DNA of 64,000 nucleotides from Azospirillum brasilense (GCF_022023855.1 NZ_CP059450.1:1004001-1068000), one strand, 5' to 3'. Positions 34,598 to 43,634 are shown, numbered from the stretch's first letter. The notes: generated by a model not told the origin, from the sequence alone. A program made the numbers and translations.

Positions 34598-35254
34598 TTA
34601 GTTTTTAGGCAGAGATTCAACAAAAATTTTGAAACTTATATTTGCCTCTACATAACGCATTAAGTCTTTTTTTCTTCTATATTCCTTTGAAAAGGATATA
34701 TATGAATAGTAATTCTTAACATACTTTATCTTTTTGCTACCCAGAGACCGCCTTAACTGGTCCTCGCATTCCACGAGTTTTTCTTTAGCTGATTTCGTAT
34801 GCCCATGCGCCGTAAGTAGCCAGCACTCTAATGAATGCACAGCTATAGCAAAGATAAATTTATCTTTGTTTTTTTCATATACTTCTGGATCGATTTTGCT
34901 GACCAATTTTTCTTTTACTGCTTCAATAAGCTCGTGCGTCGTTCGTTCTCTTCCATCATAACGATACGAAACGTTGAAGTTTACCTCCTCACAAACGTCT
35001 GTATCAACCTGAATGATCAGATAATCATTGAGGCTAATTGCATCAGATACCACTTCTTTTATCGAGCACTGCTCTAGGACGTTTTCCCAACCGCCATGAC
35101 CGCCTTCAGCTTGCCTTGACTCATCAGTTGCATCACGAGGCGGCTCCAAAGGCGTGACATCGATCTCCTCATCATCTCCATAATATGCTTCTAAAATGAC
35201 CTGTAAAAAGGCTTGGTCAGTTATCCCTTCGGTAATCAGAGCAAACGTTTTCAT
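34598..35254 (-). CDS. TOPRIM/DUF4276-like protein, second gene of an ATPase-TOPRIM defence pair
   Basis: A 218-residue protein that starts at 35254 (MKTFALITEGITDQAFL), two bases after the ATPase stop. TOPRIM-like elements are visible: Glu in ITEGITDQAF, an acidic DTD in IIQVDTDVCEE, and a later HSLECWLL strand like that of RloB/DUF4276 and OLD-type TOPRIM proteins. The C-terminus is rich in Lys and Tyr. In OLD and PARIS-type systems the TOPRIM protein is a nuclease released or activated by the ATPase. A nuclease role here is inference. It is AT-rich like its partner. Confidence 0.7.
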   Translation of the reverse strand: MKTFALITEGITDQAFLQVILEAYYGDDEEIDVTPLEPPRDATDESRQAEGGHGGWENVLEQCSIKEVVSDAISLNDYLIIQVDTDVCEEVNFNVSYRYDGRERTTHELIEAVKEKLVSKIDPEVYEKNKDKFIFAIAVHSLECWLLTAHGHTKSAKEKLVECEDQLRRSLGSKKIKYVKNYYSYISFSKEYRRKKDLMRYVEANISFKIFVESLPKN

Positions 35255-35255
35255 G

Positions 35256-36581
35256 TCAAAAGCTCCGCGGCAATCCGCCAAGAGAGCCCCTTAGGAAAGC
35301 TTCTGACAACTTCACCTTTTCGACACCGTCAGCTTTTGGCTTGTTCTCAATTCGCCTGACCCTAGTTTCACCTTTGGTGTTTCTTGACACAACAAAAAGC
35401 CTCTGATCTGGGTCGTCAAGATTGATTCCATCAAGCACTGCCGGATTATGTGTGGTTAGAAGCGCTTGCTTATCATGCTTCTTCGACAACGCAACCAATT
35501 CTCTTATAAGTTTTTGGCAAAGCTTAGGATTGAGCGAAGCATCAATGTTATCAATGGCAAAAAATCTCGGTGTTAGTTCCGTTGAAAACAGCGCAAAGTA
35601 GAACACCAAAAACAAGAAGCCTTCATTTGCACTCCTCTGATCAAAAACGTTCATAGTTTCAGACAAAAACCTGTCCTGGATAGCCAAACTTCCAGTCTCT
35701 CCAGAGTTACCTGAAACCAAATTAAACCCGTTGAACCATCCAAATAGATTGAGCTTTTTATTAATATCCTTTACCACCTGTGAATTTGGACCAGAGTCCA
35801 GAACTGACAGCAATTTAAACAATCCCTCACCATTAATTCCCAAAGGTTCTATCTGCCCCTCGGGATCCAAACGGCGCAAAGCCGTATTTTCTGGCGAGTA
35901 AACAATAAAGTCTTTCAGTATTTGCTTATACAAGCCACTCCCCGACTCTGACGATATATACTCGTAAACAATCTCCGCAAAGATATTTTTATTACCAATC
36001 TCGAAAGCCTTCGAACCCCCACCATCTACAGTATTACTCTTCATTGATTTCGCATGCCGAGATGCCTCAATGAGCGCCTTGGAGAATACAGAAGCATGCT
36101 CAATGACAATATCAATATCCAGGTCACGCTCTTTAATAATCTTGTCAATAAAGTCCCTTGCCCTTCCTTTGTTAATACCAGTCGTTACCTTCACGCCTTC
36201 CTTTATCTCAACATCCTCCCGCGCACCCAATGTCCCGATCTCAACCGAGTATGACCAATTTGCATATGGTTCATTCCCATTTTCAATGATGTATTTTACA
36301 TGCGAAAGATTTTCGTTTGATACTGTGATCTCAATGGGGTCTTTGTTGCATTCGGGTGTGAATGCCGATCGCATGAAATTCGGCGCCGTCACACGAATTC
36401 CGCGTGATGCAAGAAATTCATTGTCCAGCTTACCTGCAGAAGCGGCACCAACAAGCGCAAATGCTTCGAGAATGTTACTTTTTCCAGCACCATTCTCACC
36501 TATGAATACATTAATACGACCAAGGGACATCTCGGCCTTTAAAATAGACTTGTAGTTTTTGATCGTGACATTCTCAATCAA
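35256..36581 (-). CDS. AAA (ABC/SMC-type, OLD/RloA-like) ATPase of a defence pair
   Basis: A 441-residue protein. The N-terminus VTIKNYKSILKAEMSLGRINVFIGENGAGKSNILEAF (in segments) holds a Walker A GENGAGKS at about residues 29-36. The C-terminal half has an ABC-type Walker B region (FFAIDNIDASLNPKLCQKL, with Asp in place of the usual Glu dyad) and the H-loop LLTTHNPAVLDGI. This is the AAA15/AAA21 architecture of OLD, RloA, PARIS and Septu ATPases. The TOPRIM-like gene follows after two bases. Together they form a likely anti-phage module carried by the prophage. Target or trigger unknown. Confidence 0.82.
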   Translation of the reverse strand: MIENVTIKNYKSILKAEMSLGRINVFIGENGAGKSNILEAFALVGAASAGKLDNEFLASRGIRVTAPNFMRSAFTPECNKDPIEITVSNENLSHVKYIIENGNEPYANWSYSVEIGTLGAREDVEIKEGVKVTTGINKGRARDFIDKIIKERDLDIDIVIEHASVFSKALIEASRHAKSMKSNTVDGGGSKAFEIGNKNIFAEIVYEYISSESGSGLYKQILKDFIVYSPENTALRRLDPEGQIEPLGINGEGLFKLLSVLDSGPNSQVVKDINKKLNLFGWFNGFNLVSGNSGETGSLAIQDRFLSETMNVFDQRSANEGFLFLVFYFALFSTELTPRFFAIDNIDASLNPKLCQKLIRELVALSKKHDKQALLTTHNPAVLDGINLDDPDQRLFVVSRNTKGETRVRRIENKPKADGVEKVKLSEAFLRGSLGGLPRSF

Positions 36582-36797
36582 CGGATTTTCCCCGAGGCTG
36601 CTGAAGCACAGAACGTTCTAACGATACAGTAAGATAGGCTGACGCAGGCTGAATTGCACCATTAGCATGCCATAGAGCGGCTTTCTAGATCTGCAATCTG
36701 TCGGAAACACAGACCTCCCCTCACACCACCACGCCCCCCTCCGGCCTCTCGTCGGCGCTGTAGACGCTCGGGCCGGTCTCGCCGGCCAGGGCAGCCG

Positions 36798-37100
36798 CTA
36801 CAGCGCCCGAGAGGTGCCCCACGGGTCCGCCCCGGTCGCCAACCGGTACTCCGCCAGCACCGCTTCGCGCAGCTCCAGAAACACCGGCTCATCGAGGCAG
36901 ACGGCCGGTTTCAGGCGCTTCTTCATGAGGGTGCCCGGCAACCGAACGAACAGGCGCCCGTCCCGGTCGGTCACCCGCACGTTACGGATCTCCACCGGCC
37001 CCACCTGAACGACGGCAACGGCCAGCGTCTGCCCGGTCCCTTCTGACAGGCGAAGGTCCAGCACCTCGACGGCCGGGCACGACGATTCGGGCTTGCTCAT
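36798..37100 (-). CDS. SpoVG-like small phage protein
   Basis: A 100-residue protein started at 37100 by GAGGTG. VEVLDLRLSEG, QVGPVEIRNVRVTDRDGRLFVRLPG (in segments) and VFLELREAVLAEYR follow the SpoVG pattern of paired strands then a C-terminal helix. SpoVG-family proteins bind nucleic acid; phage versions have no settled role. A hairpin with TTTT just upstream separates it from the DUF2190 remnant. Confidence 0.55.
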   Translation of the reverse strand: MSKPESSCPAVEVLDLRLSEGTGQTLAVAVVQVGPVEIRNVRVTDRDGRLFVRLPGTLMKKRLKPAVCLDEPVFLELREAVLAEYRLATGADPWGTSRAL

Positions 37101-37113
37101 GGTCACCTCGCAT

Positions 37114-37147
37114 AGAAAAGCCGGCCGGGCATGACGCGCCGGCCAGC
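37114..37147 (-). terminator. Hairpin plus T-tract upstream of the SpoVG-like gene
   Basis: On the minus strand CTGGCCGGCG folds back on GGCCGGC and is followed by TTTTC. It lies between the DUF2190 remnant and the ATG at 37100. Similar hairpin/T-tract units precede other genes on this strand. Confidence 0.55.
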
Positions 37148-37173
37148 TCATGGATCGGGCGTGTCCGCCCAGG

Positions 37174-37520
37174 TCAGGCCGCCGCGGTGCTCACGCCGTC
37201 CAGCCGCACCGTGACGGTGCCAGCCCCGTTGCCGGCCGCCTCCACCGCCACGCCCACCGGGTACAGCCCGGCGCCGGGCGCGTCGCACTGGTGCGCGGTG
37301 TTGTCCCAGTTCACCCGGCCGCCCGCGGCGATCGCGACGGCCGGCTTCTTCGGCAGGATGAACACGCCCTCGGTGACACCCACCAGGGCGCCACCGCTGG
37401 CCGCGTCGGTGCTGGCGATGGCGAGAACAGGCTCCCGACGATGAAGCCCTCCTCCGATGCCAAGGCGCGCGGGATGGTCAGGTTGGGGCGAGGTCGTCCC
37501 CCTCCCCATCGCGTCGTGAG
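37174..37520 (-). pseudogene. DUF2190-family phage protein remnant, frameshifted
   Basis: The C-terminal frame reads ASGGALVGVTEGVFILPK, AIAAGGRVNWDN and GAGTVTVRLDGV, typical of DUF2190 proteins near phage capsid genes. The matching N-terminal piece (LTIPRALASEEGFIVGSLF) is in another frame and joins near 37430, where two extra bases would account for the shift. No start codon or ribosome site for the N-terminal part is visible. It is therefore a broken structural-gene remnant at a place where no other capsid gene survives. Confidence 0.6.
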
Positions 37521-37681
37521 GTGTATGAAGGGCCCGACTCCGTAGGCGTAGTTCGCCGATCAACCACTGATCGATCCGGGCATCACCCCACGGAATTAGA
37601 ACCGAAGATTATGTTCGACCGCGCGAACGCCAAGCGTCGGTTATCAATGCCAGGGTTCCCAGCTCAGGAAGGAGGAGCACC

Positions 37682-38698
37682 ATGGCAATTATTCTCGGAA
37701 CACCCGGAAATGATACCCGCTACGGCACTGACGGCGCCGATACCATCGAATTATATGCCGGGAACGATACCGGCTATGGTCGGGCTGGCAATGATCGCGT
37801 CCTGGCGGGTGACGGTAACGACCGCATTTTCGCAGATTGGGGCACCGGCTGGGGCAACGATACCGTCTACGGAGGCAACGGCAATGACACGCTGTCAGGC
37901 GGTGAAGGCAACGATCAAGTCTACGGCGAGCAAGGCGCTGATCGCCTCTATGGAGACGGTGGCTCCGATACTCTTTATGGCGGGAGCGAAGCCGACAGCC
38001 TTTGGGGTGGCGATGGCAACGATCGCATCTTTTCCGACTGGGGCCCTGGTTGGGGGAACGACCGCGCTTACGGCGGCAATGGTAACGACACCATATCGGG
38101 CGGGGATGGCAACGACGAGCTGCATGGTGAAGCGGGCAATGACCGGCTGTATGGCGACGCCGGTGACGACACTCTGAACGGAGGCAGCGGCAACGACATG
38201 CTGCACGCTGGCGACGGTTACAACGAGTTGGCGGGCGGCGACGGGGTCGACACCTTGTACGGCGGCGATATCGGCGGCACACGCTTTGTCGGTGGCGCCG
38301 GAGCCGACTTCCTATATGGCGGCGCCTCCGACGATCAGTTCTCCATCGATTCCAAGAATGGTGTTGACCAAATGTGGGGCGGCGGCGGCCAAGACCTGTT
38401 CGGCGTCGATTATGTGTATGCCTATTCGATAGCCGAAGACGGCGTCGCCGACCAGCTGTCGGCAACCATCAAGGATTTCCAGATGGGTGTTGACTACGTT
38501 TTCAAGAACGAATGGCTCCTAAAGGGCGTCAACTCGGTTGATGGCGGTTCGAGCGTCGAGTTTGTGTTTACTCACTTCGAGAACACGACCCATTTTAAGC
38601 TCGAAGGTCTCGCCTATGGTGTTGCACAGAACTACGCCATGTCTATGAGCAAGGACGGAGTGACGGCGAACTGGGACGATGCGTTCACTACCATATGA
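37682..38698 (+). CDS. RTX (hemolysin-type calcium-binding repeat) protein
   Basis: A 338-residue protein. Residues about 5-210 hold at least a dozen nonapeptide repeats of GGxGNDxxx type (GNGNDTLSGG, GDGNDELHGE, GAGADFLYGG), which fold into a calcium parallel beta roll. The remaining 110 residues (YVYAYSIAEDG, FVFTHFENTTHFKLEGL) form a non-repetitive C-terminal domain where a type I secretion signal would lie. No signal peptide and no secretion genes are nearby. GGAGGAG precedes the ATG. The gene stands alone between phage genes and may be a lysogenic-conversion cargo. Confidence 0.85.
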   Translation: MAIILGTPGNDTRYGTDGADTIELYAGNDTGYGRAGNDRVLAGDGNDRIFADWGTGWGNDTVYGGNGNDTLSGGEGNDQVYGEQGADRLYGDGGSDTLYGGSEADSLWGGDGNDRIFSDWGPGWGNDRAYGGNGNDTISGGDGNDELHGEAGNDRLYGDAGDDTLNGGSGNDMLHAGDGYNELAGGDGVDTLYGGDIGGTRFVGGAGADFLYGGASDDQFSIDSKNGVDQMWGGGGQDLFGVDYVYAYSIAEDGVADQLSATIKDFQMGVDYVFKNEWLLKGVNSVDGGSSVEFVFTHFENTTHFKLEGLAYGVAQNYAMSMSKDGVTANWDDAFTTI

Positions 38699-38864
38699 TG
38701 GCGAACTGCACTCTCCAAAATTGCGTGTCGTTGTTGAACGGCTCCACCAGGAGCGCGTCCGCCGCCCCGGCCCAGTCCATTATGGGCCGGGACGGCATGA
38801 TGACTGAAGGCGAAGTAACGACGGTAGTGAAGATCGGTGCTTCACTCCGCCTCTGCACCGATCC

Positions 38865-39152
38865 TCAATGCGTCTGCCGGTACCGGCTGACCATGCTGTC
38901 GCTGACGTCCTTTGGGAAGCAAAGCGGTGACCGACCACCCGGCCGGCTGTAGGCGCTGTTTCCACCACACCGCCGCCCGTTCCGCATCGTATTGTATGGG
39001 CACGGGCAGTTCCCTGGGTATGAAGCGATCGATTCCTGAATGATCCGCTCCCTCACCTCTTCGTCGGTGAGCGCTGGGCCGCGGGCCGTCGCAGGTGAAC
39101 CGGATATTGCGATGATGAGCCCAATCAAGGGCAGAAGGAGCGAGCGCCGCAT
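38865..39152 (-). CDS. Small secreted Cys-rich protein
   Basis: A 95-residue protein from the ATG at 39152 (MRRSLLLPLIGLIIAISGSPATA, signal peptide, cleavage about residue 23). The mature part has YPGNCPCPYNTMRNGRRCGG (Cys at three places), SAYSRPGG and PLCFPKDVS. This YPGxCPCPY...RCGxxSAYSRPGG pattern recurs in small proteins of alphaproteobacterial islands and plasmids. Function unknown, and it is the only annotated gene between the RTX and nuclease genes. Confidence 0.7.
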   Translation of the reverse strand: MRRSLLLPLIGLIIAISGSPATARGPALTDEEVRERIIQESIASYPGNCPCPYNTMRNGRRCGGNSAYSRPGGRSPLCFPKDVSDSMVSRYRQTH

Positions 39153-39276
39153 CGTTCTCACCAACTGGAAGGCGAACCACACCATATCCTGATGAGAGAT
39201 CCTTAAGGCTTCATTGCAACTACCTCAAACCGGGCGGCATACTCCGGCCCCGCCGCCATGCAAGAGGAGCCGCCCT

Positions 39277-40065
39277 ATGTTCGGACGCCACATTGCCGCC
39301 GTTCTTGCCTTCGGCGCCCTCGCGCTTGCTGGGCCCCTCCAGAGCGCCGCGGCGGCGGCGACCGATTGCCCACAGCACTTCCTCGATGGACAGGCTCCGG
39401 ACTTGGTCCGCCAAGCCCTCTCGGCGAAGACCCGGCCGATCTGCTACAGCGCTTACGCCCTGCTCCACTCCGGGGTGAGCCGCACCTCCCTCTGGTCAGC
39501 CGAACACCTGACGGCCGACCGGTTGGCCGCCGCACGGGAGATGAAGCGGAAGAACACGTTCCATCCCGATCCCAACCTGCCGCCTGATGAGCGCGCGGAA
39601 CTGGACGATTACAAGGGGTCCGGCTTCGACCGCGGGCACATGAGCCCCAGCGGAGACATGCCGAATGCCCAGGCTCAGCACGAGAGCTTCAGCCTCGCCA
39701 ACATGATCCCCCAGAACCGTAGGATGAACCAGATCATCTGGGAGCAGATCGAGTCGGCGACACGAGATTACGCTGTGCGGAGCGGTGAGCTGTACGTCGT
39801 GACCGGGCCGATCTACCAGCGCGGCGCGACCTTCGAGCGGATCAACGGGCGCGTCATCGTGCCGACGCATGCGTTCAAGGCGGTATACGACCCGGCCAAG
39901 CGCACCGCCGGTGCCTACGTGGTCGAGAATATCGACACCAAATCCTTCAAGGTCATGTCCATCGCTGAACTGGAACAGCTCACTGGCATCTCCGTTTTTC
40001 CAGCACTTCCGCCCGAAGCGAAGGCGACCGCAATGGCGTTGCCCACGCCGAAGCCGCGCAGGTGA
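39277..40065 (+). CDS. Secreted DNA/RNA non-specific endonuclease (NucA/EndA type)
   Basis: A 262-residue protein. AGAGGAG places the start at 39277. Residues 1-28 are a signal peptide (HIAAVLAFGALALAGPLQSAAAA). The catalytic beta-beta-alpha-Me motif GFDRGHMSPSGDM (about residues 118-130) contains the active His, followed by LANMIPQNRRMNQIIW with the metal-binding Asn. Such enzymes cleave DNA and RNA outside the cytoplasm with Mg2+. No immunity gene is recognisable next to it. Carriage in a prophage suggests a nutrient or competition role; this is inference. Confidence 0.9.
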   Translation: MFGRHIAAVLAFGALALAGPLQSAAAAATDCPQHFLDGQAPDLVRQALSAKTRPICYSAYALLHSGVSRTSLWSAEHLTADRLAAAREMKRKNTFHPDPNLPPDERAELDDYKGSGFDRGHMSPSGDMPNAQAQHESFSLANMIPQNRRMNQIIWEQIESATRDYAVRSGELYVVTGPIYQRGATFERINGRVIVPTHAFKAVYDPAKRTAGAYVVENIDTKSFKVMSIAELEQLTGISVFPALPPEAKATAMALPTPKPRR

Positions 40066-40132
40066 TGATGGCGGCCAGCCGTGACCGCCTTACATTCACA
40101 CCAATGCCGTTCCTGCCCCTCGAGAGGTGACC

Positions 40133-40387
40133 ATGCCGTCGCAGATCAAGCCCTTCGCAAGCGAGGCCGAATCGCTTCAAGTCGACGAACTCACCGTCGA
40201 GAACCAGACCGACCGGGTGTCGATCTATGGCAGCCTAATCGTCACGAAGGACAAGAAGGGCCTCCAGCATGCTCGCGAGCTGAAGGCTATCCTGGATGAT
40301 GTCGTCGCTGCGCTGGAGGATGAACAGGGTCTGCCAGACCAAGTAGCGACCAAGCCAACTGATAAGGTGGAAGATCCTTGGGGGTGA
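40133..40387 (+). CDS. Small hypothetical protein, helical C-terminus
   Basis: An 84-residue protein at the ATG 40133, preceded by GAGAGG. It begins FASEAESLQVDELTVENQTDRVSIYG (in segments), a beta strand pattern, and continues with a charged helix (KGLQHARELKAILDDVVAALEDEQ). It has no signal peptide. It follows the nuclease by about 70 bp on the same strand. I do not recognise the family. Confidence 0.6.
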   Translation: MPSQIKPFASEAESLQVDELTVENQTDRVSIYGSLIVTKDKKGLQHARELKAILDDVVAALEDEQGLPDQVATKPTDKVEDPWG

Positions 40388-40441
40388 GGGGAAAATACGC
40401 ACCAGATGCGTTGAACTGACCTCGATAGCAGGCGGGGCCTG

Positions 40442-40810
40442 TTAGGCAATCAGGCCCCTCTCCTCGCTGGCCTGCTGCCCAGGGTGCTCCGGCAGTTCCA
40501 CATCTTCCATCTTCGGCGCCGCAACCAGCGCGATCGCCTCCACAGGATCTCCGCATCCATGCCCGGCCAAGCGGTGCCCTTCTTCAGTGGCTGCGGCCCG
40601 GTAGTAATCGGCGACGAAGGTCCGGACCGACGAGGTGAGATTGGAGCAGCTCCCCGTCAACGCAATAACCTTCCGCTCCACCAAGCTCACTACTTGGCTC
40701 ACCCTCAGTCCTTCCCGCCGGCCGATATCGTTCAGCGATTCCCACATTGAGGGCTCCAGTCGCATCGACGTACGGCGCCCGTTCACGAAAACATTCTTCA
40801 CAACGAGCAT
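40442..40810 (-). CDS. Ribbon-helix-helix (RHH_4-type) DNA-binding protein
   Basis: A 122-residue protein from 40810, set by GGAGGGTG. The start VFVNGRRTSMRLEPSMWESLNDIGRREGL (in segments) and VSQVVSLVERK are the aryl-sulfate-type ribbon-helix-helix fold. A second copy of this family is at 56935 (GRRTSMRLEPAFWDALTEIAQREGL in segments), so the element carries two paralogues. The C-terminal 45 residues are acidic and without clear fold. Likely a regulator. Confidence 0.75.
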   Translation of the reverse strand: MLVVKNVFVNGRRTSMRLEPSMWESLNDIGRREGLRVSQVVSLVERKVIALTGSCSNLTSSVRTFVADYYRAAATEEGHRLAGHGCGDPVEAIALVAAPKMEDVELPEHPGQQASEERGLIA

Positions 40811-40837
40811 GATCACCCTCCAACGCGTGCACGCCAA

Positions 40838-41136
40838 GGTATGATTTGCAACCTAAAAAATCAACTATGCTAATCTCACACCTAATATGATGCAGAAAAT
40901 GGGTTACCTCTCCCGTGGCGCTGCAGTCGCCGGGCAGCCTTCCAAAATGCGAGATTCAGAATCGCTCACGACCGGACGCCCGTAAGTACGTCGATCGAGA
41001 ACTGTGCGAAACCACTGCCAGACATTGATGTTGGTGAAGCAGAGGCTGATTCAGGCCCTCATCGGTCCATCAGATCGACGGAGCGCCTGAATGGCTTCCA
41101 ACAGTCAACAATTTACCTGACAGAGGCTGGAACGTC
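40838..41136. other. Non-coding stretch upstream of a small membrane protein
   Basis: No supported gene lies in these 299 bases. The part next to the ribbon-helix-helix gene is AT-rich and contains AGGTATGATTTGCAACCT (imperfect AGGT/ACCT palindrome), which may hold that gene's promoter and operator. Confidence 0.4.
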
Positions 41137-41280
41137 ATGGTCGATCAGAGGACGCCCCCTACTCGGACCGCCACGCAGGCCCGCCAAGGCAGCATCAAAC
41201 ACGTCGGTCGGTATGTTCTTGGAATAAGTTTGCCGCTCGCAATCGTTGCGATGATTGCTGTTTACATTCTCGTCTTCTAA
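41137..41280 (+). CDS. Small single-pass membrane protein (47 aa)
   Basis: A 47-residue frame with a basic N-terminal half (RTATQARQGSIKHVGRYVL) and one membrane helix (GISLPLAIVAMIAVYILVF) that ends the protein. AGAGG lies 11 bases upstream, slightly far. The RQGxxKxxxRYVLxISL pattern resembles small membrane proteins common in alphaproteobacteria. Function unknown. Confidence 0.55.
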   Translation: MVDQRTPPTRTATQARQGSIKHVGRYVLGISLPLAIVAMIAVYILVF

Positions 41281-41328
41281 CCCGAGCGGATACTCACTTC
41301 CATATCCTTAATTTACCGGCGAGAGACC

Positions 41329-41613
41329 TTGAGCATTCAGTGCCGTTGCCTCCTCATCCGTGAAGGTGAGACACCCATCTGGAGCGAGAAGGCGTTCCGC
41401 TTGCCACCGAGTAGTGGCGACGGCGTTCAGTTTGAGGATAATGGAACGCCATTCACGTTCCAGGTCACCGAGATCCTGCACACGCTATCTCTGGATGGCG
41501 TGGATTTCGCGCTGATCCTCACGGAGGTGCCTGGGTCACGGGGCAAGCCATTCAGGGTGTTGTTCGAAGATCAAGCCCGGACCACCGGTACGTCGTCCAG
41601 CTCCGTCGTGTAG
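41329..41613 (+). CDS. Hypothetical protein overlapping the 3' end of umuC
   Basis: A 94-residue frame that begins with TTG (41329) after GAGAGA. The sequence is globular ([22 protein letters not shown] in segments, [28 protein letters not shown]) and does not look like antisense noise until the last 15 residues, which overlap umuC by 43 bp. No known domain recognised. Modest confidence because of the weak start. Confidence 0.5.
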   Translation: MSIQCRCLLIREGETPIWSEKAFRLPPSSGDGVQFEDNGTPFTFQVTEILHTLSLDGVDFALILTEVPGSRGKPFRVLFEDQARTTGTSSSSVV

Positions 41614-42851
41614 CTGGGCGACCTGCTTTCCTGGCGCATCCGCCACGCCCGGCCGATGGTGGCCGCAGGCACCAGCGTGTCGCGGCCCATCCGGCTGTTG
41701 ATCGCGTCCATCGCCGCCATGAGCCGCGCGCCGCGCGCCCGGTCGGCGGCGGCCAGCAGGTCCGGCTGCACCTTGGACACGGGCACGAGCCCGGTCAGGA
41801 TCACCCCGGCCTTGCTGAACTGAACCCCGTCACGCCAGATCTTGCGAGCGCCGGCCGTCGCCGCGGCGATCAGCGCGAAGGTGTCGTCGGTCGCTGGCCG
41901 CAGCTCGACCGTGGCGGCGTTGCTGTAGGCCGGGCCGGGCCGGAAGGGCGACGTGTGCATGAAGACCTGGAGGGCCTCCGCAGCCAGCCCCTCGGCGCGC
42001 AGCTTCTCCCCGGCCCGAGTCGCATAGGCCGCCACCGCCTCCCGCATCGGCTCCCATTCCGTGACCGGCGTCCCGAAGCTTCGGGTGACCGCCGTCGTCT
42101 TCCGTGGCGCCGGCGCTTGATCGAGCGGCAGGCAGGACAGCCCGCGCAGTTCGTAGACGATTCGCTCCCCCACCACGGTCAGCATCTGCCGGGCGCGCCG
42201 GGGCTCCATGTCGCGCAGATCCGCCGCGGTCTTCACCCCGAGCATGCCAAGCTTCTCGGCGCTGCGCCGGCCGATGCCCCAGACGTCCTCGACCGGAACG
42301 ACGCGCAGCACATGCTCGCGCTCCGATTCGCCGCCCAGGTCGCAAACCCCGCTGTCGTCCAGCAGCGTCTTCTTGGCCGCGTGGTTCGCCAGCTTGGCCA
42401 GCGTCTTCGTCACGGCGATCCCGACGCAGGTCGGAATGCCGGTCCACCGGCGAACCGTCGCCCGGATCTCTGCGGCGTAGGCCAGCAGGTCCCGGCCCTC
42501 GAAGCCGCTTAGGTCGAGAAACGACTCGTCGATGCTGTAGACCTCCAGGCGCGGGGTGAAGCCGCGCAGGCAGTCCGTCACCCGGGCCGACAGGTCGCCG
42601 TATAGGGAATAGTTCGAGGACAGCACCCTCACCCGATGCTGGCGGACCAGGTCGCGCACTTCGAACAGCGGCTGGCCCATCTTCACACCCAGAGCCTTCA
42701 GCTCGGCAGACCGGGCGACGAAGCAGCCGTCGTTGTTTGAAAGCACGCCGACGGGCACGCCCTCCAGCCGGGGGTCAAAGACCCGCTCGCATGAGACGTA
42801 GAAGTTATTGCAGTCCACCAGCCCATAGACCCGCGGCGGCACCATGGCCAT
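41571..42851 (-). CDS. umuC: Y-family DNA polymerase V catalytic subunit
   Basis: A 426-residue polymerase. [14 protein letters not shown] (about residues 10-23) and [12 protein letters not shown] (about 102) carry the Y-family catalytic acids; [23 protein letters not shown] and [12 protein letters not shown] (helix-hairpin-helix) follow; the little-finger and DUF4113-like C-terminus are present. The start at 42851 shares one base with the umuD stop (TGATG), so the two are coupled. The product performs error-prone translesion synthesis. Inside a prophage it could add SOS mutagenesis to the host. Confidence 0.93.
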   Translation of the reverse strand: MAMVPPRVYGLVDCNNFYVSCERVFDPRLEGVPVGVLSNNDGCFVARSAELKALGVKMGQPLFEVRDLVRQHRVRVLSSNYSLYGDLSARVTDCLRGFTPRLEVYSIDESFLDLSGFEGRDLLAYAAEIRATVRRWTGIPTCVGIAVTKTLAKLANHAAKKTLLDDSGVCDLGGESEREHVLRVVPVEDVWGIGRRSAEKLGMLGVKTAADLRDMEPRRARQMLTVVGERIVYELRGLSCLPLDQAPAPRKTTAVTRSFGTPVTEWEPMREAVAAYATRAGEKLRAEGLAAEALQVFMHTSPFRPGPAYSNAATVELRPATDDTFALIAAATAGARKIWRDGVQFSKAGVILTGLVPVSKVQPDLLAAADRARGARLMAAMDAINSRMGRDTLVPAATIGRAWRMRQESRSPSYTTELDDVPVVRA

Positions 42852-43279
42852 CAGCGCCGATGCAGGCGCACAGTGCTGGTGACCACGCCCCACACCTCGA
42901 AGCCGGACCGGTCGGTGACCTCAGTAGGGCGGTAGCTGGGATCGTCGGTCTCCGGGATTAGGTAGATCCGCCGGCCCCGGATCAGCAGCCGCTTGCAGAC
43001 CAGCTCGCCGTCCAGCACCGCCACCACGACGTCGTCATGCCGGGCGGTCAGGCTGCGATCCACGATGGCCAAGTCGCCGTCATGGATGCCCGCCCGCGTC
43101 ATGCTGTGGCCGGCAACGCGCAGGGTGAAGGTGGCGGAGGGGTGCGGAACCAGCACTTCGGCGAGATCGATTCGGCCCTCGACATAGTCCGCCGCTGGGC
43201 TGGGAAAGCCCGCCGACACCACCGCCTCGACCGCCACCACCGGACACGACGTCATCAACACCGGAACCGGCGTCTCCAT
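42851..43279 (-). CDS. umuD: UmuD-type S24 peptidase subunit of DNA polymerase V
   Basis: A 142-residue protein. The start at 43279 (METPVPVL) is set by GGGAGGTGG. The self-cleavage site Ala-Gly is in [12 protein letters not shown] (about residue 24). The catalytic Ser is in [15 protein letters not shown] and the Lys in [10 protein letters not shown]. RecA-stimulated cleavage gives UmuD', the active partner of UmuC. A LexA-type box 50 bp upstream predicts SOS induction. Confidence 0.93.
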   Translation of the reverse strand: METPVPVLMTSCPVVAVEAVVSAGFPSPAADYVEGRIDLAEVLVPHPSATFTLRVAGHSMTRAGIHDGDLAIVDRSLTARHDDVVVAVLDGELVCKRLLIRGRRIYLIPETDDPSYRPTEVTDRSGFEVWGVVTSTVRLHRR

Positions 43280-43327
43280 GCCCACCTCCCCCATCTGGAC
43301 CCCTCAGGCGAGGATGGCGCGGAATGA

Positions 43328-43342
43328 GAACTTTTCAAGAAC
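43328..43342. promoter_or_regulatory. Alphaproteobacterial LexA (SOS) box
   Basis: GAACTTTTCAAGAAC is an exact GAAC-N7-GAAC direct repeat, the alphaproteobacterial LexA site. It lies 49 bp upstream of the umuD start. Confidence 0.85.
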
Positions 43343-43634
43343 TAAAAGCGGTTGACGCCGACGCTGGAGAGCGCGGAGCAGCGGTCAAAATGGGAATATC
43401 GTCCCGGTTTATCAGCCGCAGGATGGTGGAGGTTTCACCCTGCCCGGCCTACACCTCCCGCCCCGGGCCGGCTCTCGGCGGCAGGCAACACCAGAGGCAT
43501 CCACTTGGACTACCAAGAAATTATCAAGGTCATCAACACACATCATTGTGCGGGCAAGGCAGGGCACACCCCAGTTGTCGAGATGTTCCCTGCCGTAGAT
43601 GAAACTGACAAGCGAATGTTCGACGTTAAATTCC

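Noticed and set aside
38695..38952. Plus-strand frame of 85 residues after the RTX gene
   Set aside because: No ribosome site or domain, and it overlaps the end of the small secreted Cys-rich gene on the other strand, which has a signal peptide and a recognisable pattern.
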